A stretch of DNA of 23,076 nucleotides from assembly GCA_016293975.1 (NCBI GenBank), contig JAEDCW010000028.1, positions 1 through 23,076 on the forward strand, read 5' to 3'. A program made the translations under genes and the position numbers. Position 1 is the first letter of the stretch, and each line of letters begins with the position of its first letter. Below are positions 1-7,935 of the stretch, one piece after another. Source of the stretch: Clostridia bacterium (GTDB taxonomy: Bacteria > Bacillota > Clostridia > Christensenellales > CAG-138). A model generated the notes under the pieces. It was not told where the DNA came from. It saw nothing but the letters and a program-made list of their open reading frames with translations, and searched no databases.

Positions 1-574
1 CCTGAGGATGTTCGCCGCAGGCGCGGAGTCTCAATCCGTAACGAGTCTTATAGAGCACAAACGCCGCTACGATCAATATCACTATACATACGAATGTCGA
101 TATGTAGCACTTCTTGAACAACAAGTCGCCGAGCACGGGAATGTCGCCCAAAACCGGCACCTTCTGAATCATGAATTCGTTTTTGAACGGCACCTGCTGA
201 ATGTCGTTTGGGCTAATCGTTCTTGCAACGAATATCGCTACTGCCGGTGCAAACATGTTGATAGCTGTACCGCTTATGGTCTGGTCTGCCTTCATGTTTA
301 TTGCGGCGTATGCGTGTGTCGCGGAAAGAAGCATACCCGAAATTGCCGATATGAGCATCGCAACGATGAACAGCCATTGTCCCGTAAGGAACGGTTCTGC
401 CATGCCCTGAACGAGATTTATGAATACTATCGATACGAACGCACCGAATATCATTATACCGTCGAGGGCGATGTTGACAACGCCGCTACGCTCGGAGAAC
501 ATTCCGCCCAATGCGACTATCAGAAGAGGCATCGAGAACTTTAGGAGCTGATAGAAAATATCATAAAAAGACAT
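1..574 (-). CDS. Nucleoside-type ABC transporter permease (NupQ/YufQ-like), 3' end cut by window edge
   Basis: This is an inner-membrane permease of the BPD_transp_2 family, and 191 codons are visible. It begins MSFYDIFYQLLKFSMPLL, continues with FSERSGVVNIALDGIM and GAFVSIVF, and reaches the conserved YGLRLRACGEHPQ loop at the edge. These features are typical of the second permease of Bacillus NupNOPQ/YufNOPQ guanosine/nucleoside importers (known family). The usual length is about 310 residues, so roughly the last third lies outside the window. Its ATG (572-574) directly follows the TAA of the upstream permease (575-577), so translation is probably coupled. It is the third gene of an operon after the ATPase and the first permease. 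The substrate (purine nucleosides?) is inferred from the family only. Ribose or other sugar permeases of the same superfamily are a less likely alternative. Confidence 0.9.
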   Translation of the reverse strand, partial: MSFYDIFYQLLKFSMPLLIVALGGMFSERSGVVNIALDGIMIFGAFVSIVFINLVQGMAEPFLTGQWLFIVAMLISAISGMLLSATHAYAAINMKADQTISGTAINMFAPAVAIFVARTISPNDIQQVPFKNEFMIQKVPVLGDIPVLGDLLFKKCYISTFVCIVILIVAAFVLYKTRYGLRLRACGEHPQ

Positions 575-1819
575 TTATTTTGCCTCCTTTGCATGAGGTT
601 CCGCAACATCGGGAGGCAGTATACCCTTTCCCGAGTCGCCGGGATGATCCACATCGCCCGGTTTTTTAGGTTTCTTCCTTCCGCCGCCGAATAACTTCTT
701 TGCAAAATTCCTGAACACAAGCGAGAATGCGCTGAAGTAAATGATTATGGCAATTATTATGCTTATCATTTCCTTAGCGATCTTAATCGTCTGCAGGTAC
801 TCGCCGCCGTACTGTATGTAGGATACGAAGAGGCCCGAGAATACGATCCCAATTGGGTTGGACAAACCCAAGAGTGCAATAAATATTCCGTTGAAGCCTT
901 CGGATGCGAGCTCCTCTATCGGCTTGAGATGGCGGCCCTCAGCGGGCGCGAGGTACATAAGCGCGCCTGCGATAGCGGCCATTGAACCTGCGATAACCAT
1001 AGAGAGTATTATGCTGCGCTTTTCGTTTATACCGGCATAGCGGCTGGCAAACCGGTTGTGTCCGCACGCCTTGAGCTCGTAACCGAATGTCGTCTTATTG
1101 AGCAGCATGTATATCACTATCGCTATCGCTATCGCTATGAATATGCCTATGTTTACACTCGAAGCATCTACATACGACCCCTTTTGCGTCATAAATATCT
1201 TGTCCATCCCAAGCTTGGGAAGTACCGCCGAGGAAGCAACATCCATATTCTGAGCCTTGAGAGTGTTGTAGAGTCCTTCACCGTTCTCAAACAGCATATT
1301 CACCGAAAGCATGCCGATGTAGTTCATCATTATGCAGGAAATGACTTCGTTTACGTTGAGGTATGCCTTAAAGAAGCCGGGTACCATAGCCCATACGCCA
1401 CCTGCGATTGCAGCAACGAGTATCGCCACTATCCAATGCCACGGTTCGGGGAGCCATGTCCACTTTATGCCAATGTAAATAGCCGTAAACGCACCTACCA
1501 CGTACTGTCCCGATGCGCCTATGTTGAACAGACCCGTCTTGAATGCAAAGCCCACCGAAAGACCCGTGAGTATGATTGGGGTTGCAAAATAGAGAACTTC
1601 ACCTATTCCCTTTGCGCCGCCGTTGAATGAGCCTGAGAGTATTAATCCGAAGCCCTGCAGCGCCCTTTCCGGCCTTATGATGAACAATGCCACCAGTCCA
1701 AAAAGCAAACCTACCATTATCGCCAAGACAGACGCCATGGCATTGCTGAAACCGTCCGACTGGAAGAAGCCCTTCTTTTCACCCAGACTCAGCTGCTTTG
1801 TATCCTTGCCGCGCTTCAT
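575..1819 (-). CDS. Nucleoside-type ABC transporter permease (NupP/YufP-like)
   Basis: This is a 414-residue integral membrane permease that would pair with the neighbouring permease to form the channel of a BMP-type nucleoside importer. A hydrophobic first segment at about 28-50 is followed by GLSVGFAFKTGLFNIGASGQ near 85-105, the hallmark of this family. Later come VNEVISCIMMNYIG, which contains the EAA-like coupling region, and YELKACGHNRFASRYAGIN. The C-terminus is a hydrophilic tail rich in K, P and G (about residues 375-414) that is longer than in many homologues. The ATG at 1819 overlaps the stop of the ATPase gene as ATGA, with a GGAGG site just upstream. A stretch near residues 225-240 reads IAIAIAIVI because of a hexanucleotide repeat in the DNA. 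The family assignment is firm and the substrate is inferred. Confidence 0.92.
   Translation of the reverse strand: MKRGKDTKQLSLGEKKGFFQSDGFSNAMASVLAIMVGLLFGLVALFIIRPERALQGFGLILSGSFNGGAKGIGEVLYFATPIILTGLSVGFAFKTGLFNIGASGQYVVGAFTAIYIGIKWTWLPEPWHWIVAILVAAIAGGVWAMVPGFFKAYLNVNEVISCIMMNYIGMLSVNMLFENGEGLYNTLKAQNMDVASSAVLPKLGMDKIFMTQKGSYVDASSVNIGIFIAIAIAIVIYMLLNKTTFGYELKACGHNRFASRYAGINEKRSIILSMVIAGSMAAIAGALMYLAPAEGRHLKPIEELASEGFNGIFIALLGLSNPIGIVFSGLFVSYIQYGGEYLQTIKIAKEMISIIIAIIIYFSAFSLVFRNFAKKLFGGGRKKPKKPGDVDHPGDSGKGILPPDVAEPHAKEAK
1121..1138. repeat. Hexanucleotide tandem repeat CGCTAT x3 inside the permease gene
   Basis: Three perfect CGCTAT units are preceded by one variant unit, CACTAT (1115-1120). 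On the coding (minus) strand the units read ATAGCG and encode alternating Ile-Ala in a membrane segment. Slippage would add or remove two residues without shifting the frame. Confidence 0.8.
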
Positions 1820-3363
1820 GCTTCACCTCCGTTGTTGTTGAGGTCCTTATCCCTCTTTGAGCCTGCCATGTAAAGGCCAAGCTCCTGAACGGTGGTTTTC
1901 TTGGGGTCCAAGTCTGCGACTATCTCGCCCTCGTAAATCACCAGTATCCTGTCAGAAAGGCTCATAACCTCGTCGAGCTCAAGAGACACCAGCAGTATTG
2001 CCCTGCCCGCATCTCTTTGAGCGACTATCTGCTTGTGTATGTATTCGATTGCGCCTACGTCTAGTCCTCTCGTCGGCTGTACGGCTATGAGCAAGTCGGG
2101 ATCGACATCAATTTCTCTTGCAACGATAGCCTTCTGCTGATTGCCGCCCGACATGCTCCTTGCGGGTGTCGTGGGACCCTGTCCGCTCCTTATGTCAAAG
2201 CGGTCGATAAGGTCCAATGCGTGACCTCTCACGGCATCGTACTTTATAAAGCCGCCCCTTTGGTATTCCTCGGTGAAGTATTTTTTCAGGATGAGATTCT
2301 TTTCGAGCGAATAATCCAGTACCAATCCGTCCTTATGCCTGTCCTCCGGGATATGCGCCATACCGCCCACGTTGCGCTTTCTGATGCTTTCGTGGGTTAT
2401 ATCGCAGCCGTTCATTGTTATTTTGCCGCTCGCAATGGGCCCAAGACCAGTAAGCGCATATACGAGCTCCGACTGGCCGTTGCCGTCGATACCCGCTATA
2501 CATACTATCTCGCCATGTCTGACATTGAAGCTGACGTTGTTTACGGCGTTCTTAGTCTTCGATTTTCCCGGAACGGTAAGGTTCTCGACCTCGAGGCATA
2601 CTTCCGTGGGCTTTGCGTCATCCTTAACGACGTTAAAACTGACCTTACGTCCGACCATCATCTCGGAAAGCTCCTCCTTGGTGATCGATTGGACGTCGAC
2701 TGTATCTATGTACTTGCCCTTTCTGAGTATAGTACATCTGTCTGCGACCTGCTTTATCTCGTTGAGCTTATGCGTAATAAAGAGTATTGACTTACCCTCG
2801 CTTGCAAGATTCTTCATAATAAGCATCAGCTCTTCAATCTCCTGAGGAGTGAGCACGGCTGTAGGCTCGTCGAATATCAGTATTTCGTTTTCCCTGTACA
2901 GCATCTTCATGATTTCCACGCGTTGCTGCATACCTACCGTGATGTCCTCAATAAACGCATCGGGATCAACATAAAGGCCGTAGCGCTCCGAAAGCTCCAC
3001 AACCTTTTTTCTAGCCTCGGCCATTTTAAGTACACCATGCTTTGTCGTCTCTACGCCGAGTATTATATTTTGCAATACGGTGAAATTATGTACGAGTTTA
3101 AAGTGCTGATGCACCATGCCTATACCAAGCTTATTGGCATCGTTCGGATCGTTTACCTTTACTTCCCGACCGTTCTTCTTGATAACTCCCGCTTCAGGCT
3201 GATATAATCCGAATAGTACGCTCATGAGAGTTGATTTTCCGGCACCATTCTCCCCAAGCAGAGCGTGAATCTCGCCCTTCTTGAGCTGCAGAGTGATGTT
3301 ATCGTTTGCTACGATACCCGGAAACACCTTGGTTATATTGAGCATTTCAATCACATAGTCCAA
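1816..3363 (-). CDS. ABC transporter ATP-binding protein, two NBDs (NupO/YufO-like)
   Basis: This is a 515-residue cytoplasmic ATPase with two fused nucleotide-binding domains, as in sugar/nucleoside importers of the RbsA/NupO type. Domain 1 has Walker A GENGAGKST near 37-45, a Q-loop in GMVHQHFKLV, and Walker B LIFDEPTAVLTPQE. Domain 2 has the usual degenerate Walker A GIDGNGQSE, then MSGGNQQKAIVARE and a Walker B region reading IAVQPTRGLDVG. The start is TTG at 3361-3363: an in-frame TAA lies immediately upstream and a GAGGAG site (3372-3377) lies 8 nt away, while the first internal ATG at codon 7 is badly spaced. It is the first gene of the importer operon. In Bacillus a BMP lipoprotein gene precedes this ATPase, but none is present here, so the binding protein is encoded elsewhere or past the left edge. 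Confidence 0.93.
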   Translation of the reverse strand: MDYVIEMLNITKVFPGIVANDNITLQLKKGEIHALLGENGAGKSTLMSVLFGLYQPEAGVIKKNGREVKVNDPNDANKLGIGMVHQHFKLVHNFTVLQNIILGVETTKHGVLKMAEARKKVVELSERYGLYVDPDAFIEDITVGMQQRVEIMKMLYRENEILIFDEPTAVLTPQEIEELMLIMKNLASEGKSILFITHKLNEIKQVADRCTILRKGKYIDTVDVQSITKEELSEMMVGRKVSFNVVKDDAKPTEVCLEVENLTVPGKSKTKNAVNNVSFNVRHGEIVCIAGIDGNGQSELVYALTGLGPIASGKITMNGCDITHESIRKRNVGGMAHIPEDRHKDGLVLDYSLEKNLILKKYFTEEYQRGGFIKYDAVRGHALDLIDRFDIRSGQGPTTPARSMSGGNQQKAIVAREIDVDPDLLIAVQPTRGLDVGAIEYIHKQIVAQRDAGRAILLVSLELDEVMSLSDRILVIYEGEIVADLDPKKTTVQELGLYMAGSKRDKDLNNNGGEA

Positions 3364-3397
3364 TTAGTTCACTCCTCACCATCATTCGTTAGAGTTT

Positions 3398-3426
3398 ATT
3401 ATACTACATATATAAAGCACAAGAAA
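3398..3426 (-). promoter_or_regulatory. Probable promoter of the nucleoside importer operon
   Basis: On the minus strand a perfect TATAAT lies at 3398-3403, with a weak -35 (TTTCTT, 3421-3426) 17 nt upstream. Transcription would begin near 3391, giving a leader of about 28 nt that includes the GAGGAG ribosome site of the ATPase gene. The intergenic region 3364-3494 otherwise shows only a weak 5-bp hairpin plus TTTTT near 3460-3482, which may end the preceding U32 transcript. Confidence 0.55.
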
Positions 3427-3494
3427 ATATTTTTGTTACAATTTATCCATAATACGGACAAAAAGCATTAGCGTTTGCTCGATTGATTGTACTG

Positions 3495-4730
3495 TCAGCT
3501 CAGCCTCAACCTCAGTATATCCCCCTCATGTACCGGCTCATCACAGCCTATGTACAGTCTCTCCTTGGGGTGAGGTGCGCCCTCTCTCGGATTGCCTTCC
3601 TCGTCTGTTATCGATGTGACGGTAAACGACCTGTCTATGTCCCCCGGTGCGAGTATGTGGAGCGTATCACCGTCAAAGAAGCGGTTTCTCTGCTCTATGT
3701 GTGCGAGCTTGCGCTCCTCGTCGTAGTCGAGCACTACCGCTGCAATCGTCGCATCCTGTACATACGCGGCGCTGTGAGTTTCCTGACCCGCGCCCTGCGG
3801 GTTTCCAAAGAAGAAGCCCTTTGTAAACGGCCTGTGACTCGTATTCAACAACTCCTGCACAAGGCGCGGATCTGTTGTGTATTCCTCGCCATTCTCGACG
3901 CATCTCTTGTAGCTATCGAGCGCCATTCTGTACGCATTGACCACTGCAGAGACGTATGCTACGGATTTCATCCTGCCCTCTATCTTAAGACTGCTTACAC
4001 CCATGTTGCAAAGCAGAGGTATCTCCTCGAGCAGATTCATATCTCGTGAATTGAGTATGTATGTGCCCCTGTCGTCCTGGTCTATCTGCAGGTATTCACC
4101 GTCCTTGCCGCGCTCCCTAAGCTCATACGTCCATCTACAGGGCTGTGCGCATTCGCCACGGTTTGAATCCCTGCCAGCAATATAGTTGCTTAGAAGGCAT
4201 CTTCCCGAATACGATATGCACATAGCACCGTGTACGAATACCTCAAGCTCGAGGCTTTCGGGAGTGTTTTGCCTTATAGTCCTAATCTCCTCGAACGAAA
4301 GCTCACGCGCGAGTATTATCCTCGATGCACCCTGTTCGTGCCAAAACCTACAAGCGGCGGAATTGAGCACGTTTGCCTGCGTGCTCATATGCAGCTCCAT
4401 TCGCTTTACGGTATCCCTTGCAACGGCGAACACGCCGGCGTCGTTGACTATCACCGCATCCGCACCGGCGTTCTCGATATCCGCAATCAAATCGGCGAGC
4501 GTATCCATATCCTGATCCTTTGCAAATGCATTGCAGGCTACGTATATGCGTTTGCCGCCGTCATGCGCTATGTTTACTGCCTCCTTCAGGTTCTCGATTG
4601 TGAAGTTATCCGCGAAATTTCTGAGGCTCATGCGTGTTATGCCAAGATAGCACGCATCAGCCCCATACCTAAACGCGGCTTTAAGCCTGTCCATATTTCC
4701 GGCAGGCGCCAAAAGCTCAGGTAAATTCAT
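3495..4730 (-). CDS. U32 family peptidase-like protein (probable Fe-S RNA hydroxylation enzyme, TrhP/RlhA type)
   Basis: The 411-residue protein opens with MNLPELLAPAGNMDRLKAAF and carries the U32 signature around 165-200 (VFVHGAMCISYSGRC, then NRGECAQPCRW). The family was first called collagenase-like. Characterised members (TrhP, RlhA, UbiU/V) hydroxylate RNA or ubiquinone precursors and hold a [4Fe-4S] cluster. Cysteines at 171, 178, 194 and 241 have a spacing similar to the cluster ligands of UbiU, and C198 is also present. Role in tRNA or 23S hydroxylation is therefore likelier than proteolysis (inference). It lies 6 nt after mltG, the same neighbourhood as yrrL-yrrN-yrrO of Bacillus, which favours the tRNA-modifying TrhP branch. 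It is the last gene of the long operon. The ATG has a GGTGAT site upstream. Confidence 0.9.
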   Translation of the reverse strand: MNLPELLAPAGNMDRLKAAFRYGADACYLGITRMSLRNFADNFTIENLKEAVNIAHDGGKRIYVACNAFAKDQDMDTLADLIADIENAGADAVIVNDAGVFAVARDTVKRMELHMSTQANVLNSAACRFWHEQGASRIILARELSFEEIRTIRQNTPESLELEVFVHGAMCISYSGRCLLSNYIAGRDSNRGECAQPCRWTYELRERGKDGEYLQIDQDDRGTYILNSRDMNLLEEIPLLCNMGVSSLKIEGRMKSVAYVSAVVNAYRMALDSYKRCVENGEEYTTDPRLVQELLNTSHRPFTKGFFFGNPQGAGQETHSAAYVQDATIAAVVLDYDEERKLAHIEQRNRFFDGDTLHILAPGDIDRSFTVTSITDEEGNPREGAPHPKERLYIGCDEPVHEGDILRLRLS

Positions 4731-4736
4731 ATGTTA

Positions 4737-5864
4737 TCACCAATACGGTTTATATTGTTCTATGTTCTTGCGGTGCTCCTCAAGCGTCTTTGCAAACACT
4801 AGCTCTCCGGTCTGCGAGCTCTTTAGGCAGAAATAGAAGTACGTGCCCAAATACTCCTCGTCGGGATACAGCGCCGCATATATCGTCGCCTGACCCGGGT
4901 TTGTTATCGGACCAAGCGGAAGCCCCTTATGAACGTGCGTGTTGTACAGCGATGGATTGCTCACCTGTTCGGTTGAGAATTCGATGAGGTTTTGCCCAGT
5001 TATGTAGCGCAGGGGCGCATCTGAGCCAAGCGTCATACCTTCTCTGAGCCTTCCGTGGAAAACCGCAGATACCTTTTCAAAATCAGCCGTCTTTGCCTCT
5101 CGCTCGATAAGCGATGCGAGCGTTATCACGTCATCAATGCTCATCGAAAGCTCTGCGGCGCGCTCCATATAGTCGGTCGAGAACACGTCGAGGAAGCGTA
5201 CGAGCATCTTGCTTATAACGGACTTTTCGGAAGCATCCTTGTAAATCGTGTACGTATCCGGGAACAGGTATCCCTCAAGCACGTATTTTCTGTCCTCTTT
5301 GGGATTCTGTACGATTGCGCTTATGCACGAGTAATCCATGAAATCCTCGCCCGTTCTGCAAAGCTCAAGGAACTTGTCCGCATTCTCCCAAACGCCTTTT
5401 GACACCAGCAGAGCGCCTATATCCTCTACCGACATACCCTCGGTGATTGTTATATCAATCGTCTCCCTCGGAGGATTACCCTTACAGATGACGTCGACCA
5501 TGCTCATGATGTCCATGTTCTTTGAGAGGTAGTAGCTTCCTGCCTTAAGGCTCGACGACTTGCCCATGAAGTCGACATATATCTTGAATACGGCCTTGTT
5601 TGAAATAAGTCCCGATTCATATAACAGCTTTCCTATCTGGGATGTGCCTGCGCCGCTTGGTATTTCCACCAGTATGGGTGTCGCATCGTCCCTGTCTATC
5701 GGAAGCACGAGCTTTCTGTACAAAGCGGAGCCTACGGCAAAAACCGCTCCGCAGGCAATGAGTATGCTCAATACGACGGCCAATACGGGTCTGAGCACAC
5801 GCCATGTGTTTTGCCTCGACCTCTCGCGTCTTCTTTGTTCTTTCTCACTGCGCACGCCTGACAT
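4737..5864 (-). CDS. mltG: Endolytic murein transglycosylase MltG
   Basis: This 375-residue YceG-family enzyme cleaves nascent glycan strands outside the membrane to terminate peptidoglycan synthesis. A basic N-terminus (RRRERSRQ) is followed by one transmembrane helix at about 26-48, giving a type II topology. A LysM-like subdomain follows (about 60-130), then the catalytic YceG region. Family motifs are LEGYLFPDTY (196-205), the catalytic Glu in ASLIERE (E254 by analogy with E. coli E218), GSDAPLRY, and NPSLYNTHVHKGLPLGPITN near 315-330. The length fits Bacillota members. The ATG at 5864 has a strong GGAGGAG site overlapping the end of the YlbF-family gene, 3 nt away. The downstream U32 gene matches the Bacillus yrrL neighbourhood. 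Identification is firm. Confidence 0.95.
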   Translation of the reverse strand: MSGVRSEKEQRRRERSRQNTWRVLRPVLAVVLSILIACGAVFAVGSALYRKLVLPIDRDDATPILVEIPSGAGTSQIGKLLYESGLISNKAVFKIYVDFMGKSSSLKAGSYYLSKNMDIMSMVDVICKGNPPRETIDITITEGMSVEDIGALLVSKGVWENADKFLELCRTGEDFMDYSCISAIVQNPKEDRKYVLEGYLFPDTYTIYKDASEKSVISKMLVRFLDVFSTDYMERAAELSMSIDDVITLASLIEREAKTADFEKVSAVFHGRLREGMTLGSDAPLRYITGQNLIEFSTEQVSNPSLYNTHVHKGLPLGPITNPGQATIYAALYPDEEYLGTYFYFCLKSSQTGELVFAKTLEEHRKNIEQYKPYW

Positions 5865-5867
5865 TTC

Positions 5868-6218
5868 TTACTCCTCCGGTACTACGCCGTCAAGCTTTAC
5901 GGCCTCGCTGAGCGTCTGATAGACATAGCCCATGAGCGCTGTTACTCTGTACTCACACACGAGATACTGCACAGCATCTGCGTTCATGCTGAGTATCTCC
6001 TCAATCTTCTTCATGTTCTCGGTGAGCTCCTTGTCCTCCTGGCCAAGCACCATATTCGCCTGCGCCTTCATGCGAAGTTCGTTGAACTGCTTAAGGAGTG
6101 CCTTTGTGGTCTCGTTTTGCATTGCTCTGTCCCTTGCGGCCTTATAGCTGACATAGTCCTCACAGCCGCTCAGAAGCTCACAGAGTTCTTCCGTCTTTTT
6201 CTTGATTTCATCAAACAT
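5868..6218 (-). CDS. YlbF/YmcA family protein (Com_YlbF domain)
   Basis: This is a small, all-helical, charged protein of 116 residues from the preferred start. It contains the Com_YlbF pattern of two long helices: YKAARDRAMQNETTKALLKQF, interrupted by short loops, then LTENMKKIEEILSMN and VCEYRVTALMGYVYQTLSEA. In B. subtilis YlbF, YmcA and YaaT form a complex that steers RNase Y in mRNA maturation, competence and sporulation (known). Here the gene directly follows RNase J, which suggests an accessory role in RNA decay (inference). The reading frame is open to a GTG at 6233, but that codon sits on the GGAGG site (6227-6231). The ATG at 6216-6218 lies 8 nt beyond it and is chosen. MltG follows after 3 nt. 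Confidence 0.85.
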   Translation of the reverse strand: MFDEIKKKTEELCELLSGCEDYVSYKAARDRAMQNETTKALLKQFNELRMKAQANMVLGQEDKELTENMKKIEEILSMNADAVQYLVCEYRVTALMGYVYQTLSEAVKLDGVVPEE

Positions 6219-6232
6219 ACGATCATCCTCCA

Positions 6233-7888
6233 CTATTCAATTTCGATTACTATAGGCATTATCATAGGCTCCCTCCTTGTGCGCCTGTACAGCGCATCTT
6301 TAAGAGCCGACCTTATGGAATTCTTTACCTGACCCCATTCGCTCTTGTTTGTCTTTGTAAATTCGAGTGCGCGTTCCTTTATGATGTCCTTTGCCTCCAC
6401 AATGAGCTCCTCGGAATCTCTCACATATACAAAGCCCCTTGAAATCACCTCTGGCTCTGTACAAAGCGCTCCGGTCCTCTTATCGATAGCAATAACTGCG
6501 GTAACAAGTCCGTCACTTGAGAGTATACGCCTATCCCTGAGCACGCTGTTGCCTATGTCGCCCACTCCCAGTCCGTCTACGAGTACGCTTCCTCCGGGTA
6601 TCTGCGCGGCGATTCTGCCCTTGTCTGCGCCAAGCTCAATAACATCGCCTATTTCCGCAATAAATATGTGGTCGGGCACCATTCCCATTTCCTTTGCGAG
6701 CTCTGCGTGCTTATAGAGATGTCTGTGCTCACCGTGTACGGGTATGAAGTACTTCGGCTTTGTCAGAGCTAGCATGAGCCTCAGCTCCTCCTGTCTTGCG
6801 TGTCCGGATACGTGTACGTCCGCCATAGCGTCGTACACTACTTCAACGCCCCTTCTGAAGAGCTGGTTTATCACCCTCGCCACGCCTTTTTCGTTTCCCG
6901 GTATCGCAGAAGCCGATATGATTACCATGTCTCCATCGCCTACGTTGAGCTTATGGGTTGCGTTTGCCATTCTGAAAAGTCCGCTCATGGGCTCGCCCTG
7001 GCTACCCGTCGTTATGACGCATATCCTGTCGTCGCTGAAGTCCTTGAGTCTGTCGACGTCTACGACGCATTCCCTTGCAAGGTTGAGATACCCCATATCC
7101 AGCGCCATCTGAGCGATATTTACCATGCTCTTGCCCTGGAAACAGACCACCCTGTTATGCGCTATCGCGATACTTGCAATCTGCTGTATCCTGTAGATGT
7201 TTGAAGCAAACGACGCAACTATAACTCTGCCCGTCGCCCTCTCGAAACAACTCTCGAATGTCGTGCCTATCTCGCGCTCTGACTGTGTATATCCCGGACG
7301 CTCGACATTTGTACTGTCCGACATCAGCGCGAGCACGCCCTGTGCGCCATACCATGCGAATCTCGACAAATCGAGCGGCTCGCTGTCAAGCGGCGTATAG
7401 TCGAGCTTGAAGTCGCCCGTGTGTATGATAACACCCGCCGGCGTATGTATCGCGAGCGCGACCGCATCCGCTATCGAATGATTTATCTTGATGAATTCTA
7501 TAGAGAAACAGCCCTGTTTGACTGTATCCCCGGCGCTTATACAGCGCATATCGACATTGCTTATACCGTGCTCGTCGAGCTTATGCTGTATGAGTGCAAG
7601 CGTAAGTCTCGTTGCAAACACAGGCGCTTTGAAGCGCTTAAGTGCATACGGCAGTGCTCCTATATGGTCCTCGTGACCGTGTGTGATGAATATACCTCTA
7701 AGCTTATCGAGATTTCGCTCGACATAAGTCATATCCGGTATCACCAGGTCGATTCCCAGCATCTCTTCGTCTGGGAAACTGAGACCGCAGTCAACAACTA
7801 TCATATCTCCGCCGTATTCGATTACGGTCATGTTTTTTCCGATTTCCCCCAAGCCGCCCAAGGGAATTATCTTTACTTGTTTCGGCAC
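6233..7888 (-). CDS. rnj: Ribonuclease J
   Basis: This 551-residue metallo-beta-lactamase/beta-CASP ribonuclease carries out 5'-3' exonuclease and endonuclease steps in mRNA decay and rRNA maturation. It begins PLGGLGEIGKNMTVIEY, has the zinc motif THGHEDHIGALPY (H70, H72, D74, H75), then HTGDFKLD, MSDSTN, and the beta-CASP run VSGHARQEELRLML followed by PKYFIPVHGEHRHL. The C-terminal domain ends MIMPIVIEIE. The length equals that of RNase J1/J2 (about 555), but J1 and J2 cannot be told apart here. The start is GTG at 7886-7888 with GGAG at 7895-7898. It lies 47 nt after the rRNA methyltransferase gene and 14 nt before the YlbF-family start, so cotranscription is likely. Confidence 0.96.
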   Translation of the reverse strand: MPKQVKIIPLGGLGEIGKNMTVIEYGGDMIVVDCGLSFPDEEMLGIDLVIPDMTYVERNLDKLRGIFITHGHEDHIGALPYALKRFKAPVFATRLTLALIQHKLDEHGISNVDMRCISAGDTVKQGCFSIEFIKINHSIADAVALAIHTPAGVIIHTGDFKLDYTPLDSEPLDLSRFAWYGAQGVLALMSDSTNVERPGYTQSEREIGTTFESCFERATGRVIVASFASNIYRIQQIASIAIAHNRVVCFQGKSMVNIAQMALDMGYLNLARECVVDVDRLKDFSDDRICVITTGSQGEPMSGLFRMANATHKLNVGDGDMVIISASAIPGNEKGVARVINQLFRRGVEVVYDAMADVHVSGHARQEELRLMLALTKPKYFIPVHGEHRHLYKHAELAKEMGMVPDHIFIAEIGDVIELGADKGRIAAQIPGGSVLVDGLGVGDIGNSVLRDRRILSSDGLVTAVIAIDKRTGALCTEPEVISRGFVYVRDSEELIVEAKDIIKERALEFTKTNKSEWGQVKNSIRSALKDALYRRTRREPMIMPIVIEIE

Positions 7889-7935
7889 TTTAATCTCCTA
7901 ACATTATTATTCTTTCGTCGTCACCAAGGCAATGT

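Noticed and set aside
8..544. Plus-strand open frame of 178 codons at the left edge
   Set aside because: It is antisense to the permease gene, whose protein has clear family motifs. The plus-strand product is rich in Y, R, H and C with no motif, typical of a shadow frame.
6219..6233. GTG at 6233 as the start of the YlbF-family protein
   Set aside because: The codon lies against the GGAGG site and has no site of its own. The ATG at 6218 is 8 nt after GGAGG.
7903..7932. Internal promoter for RNase J (TTGCCT, 18 nt, AATAAT on the minus strand)
   Set aside because: Transcription would start near 7896 and cut through the GGAG ribosome site (7895-7898), so it could not serve the gene.
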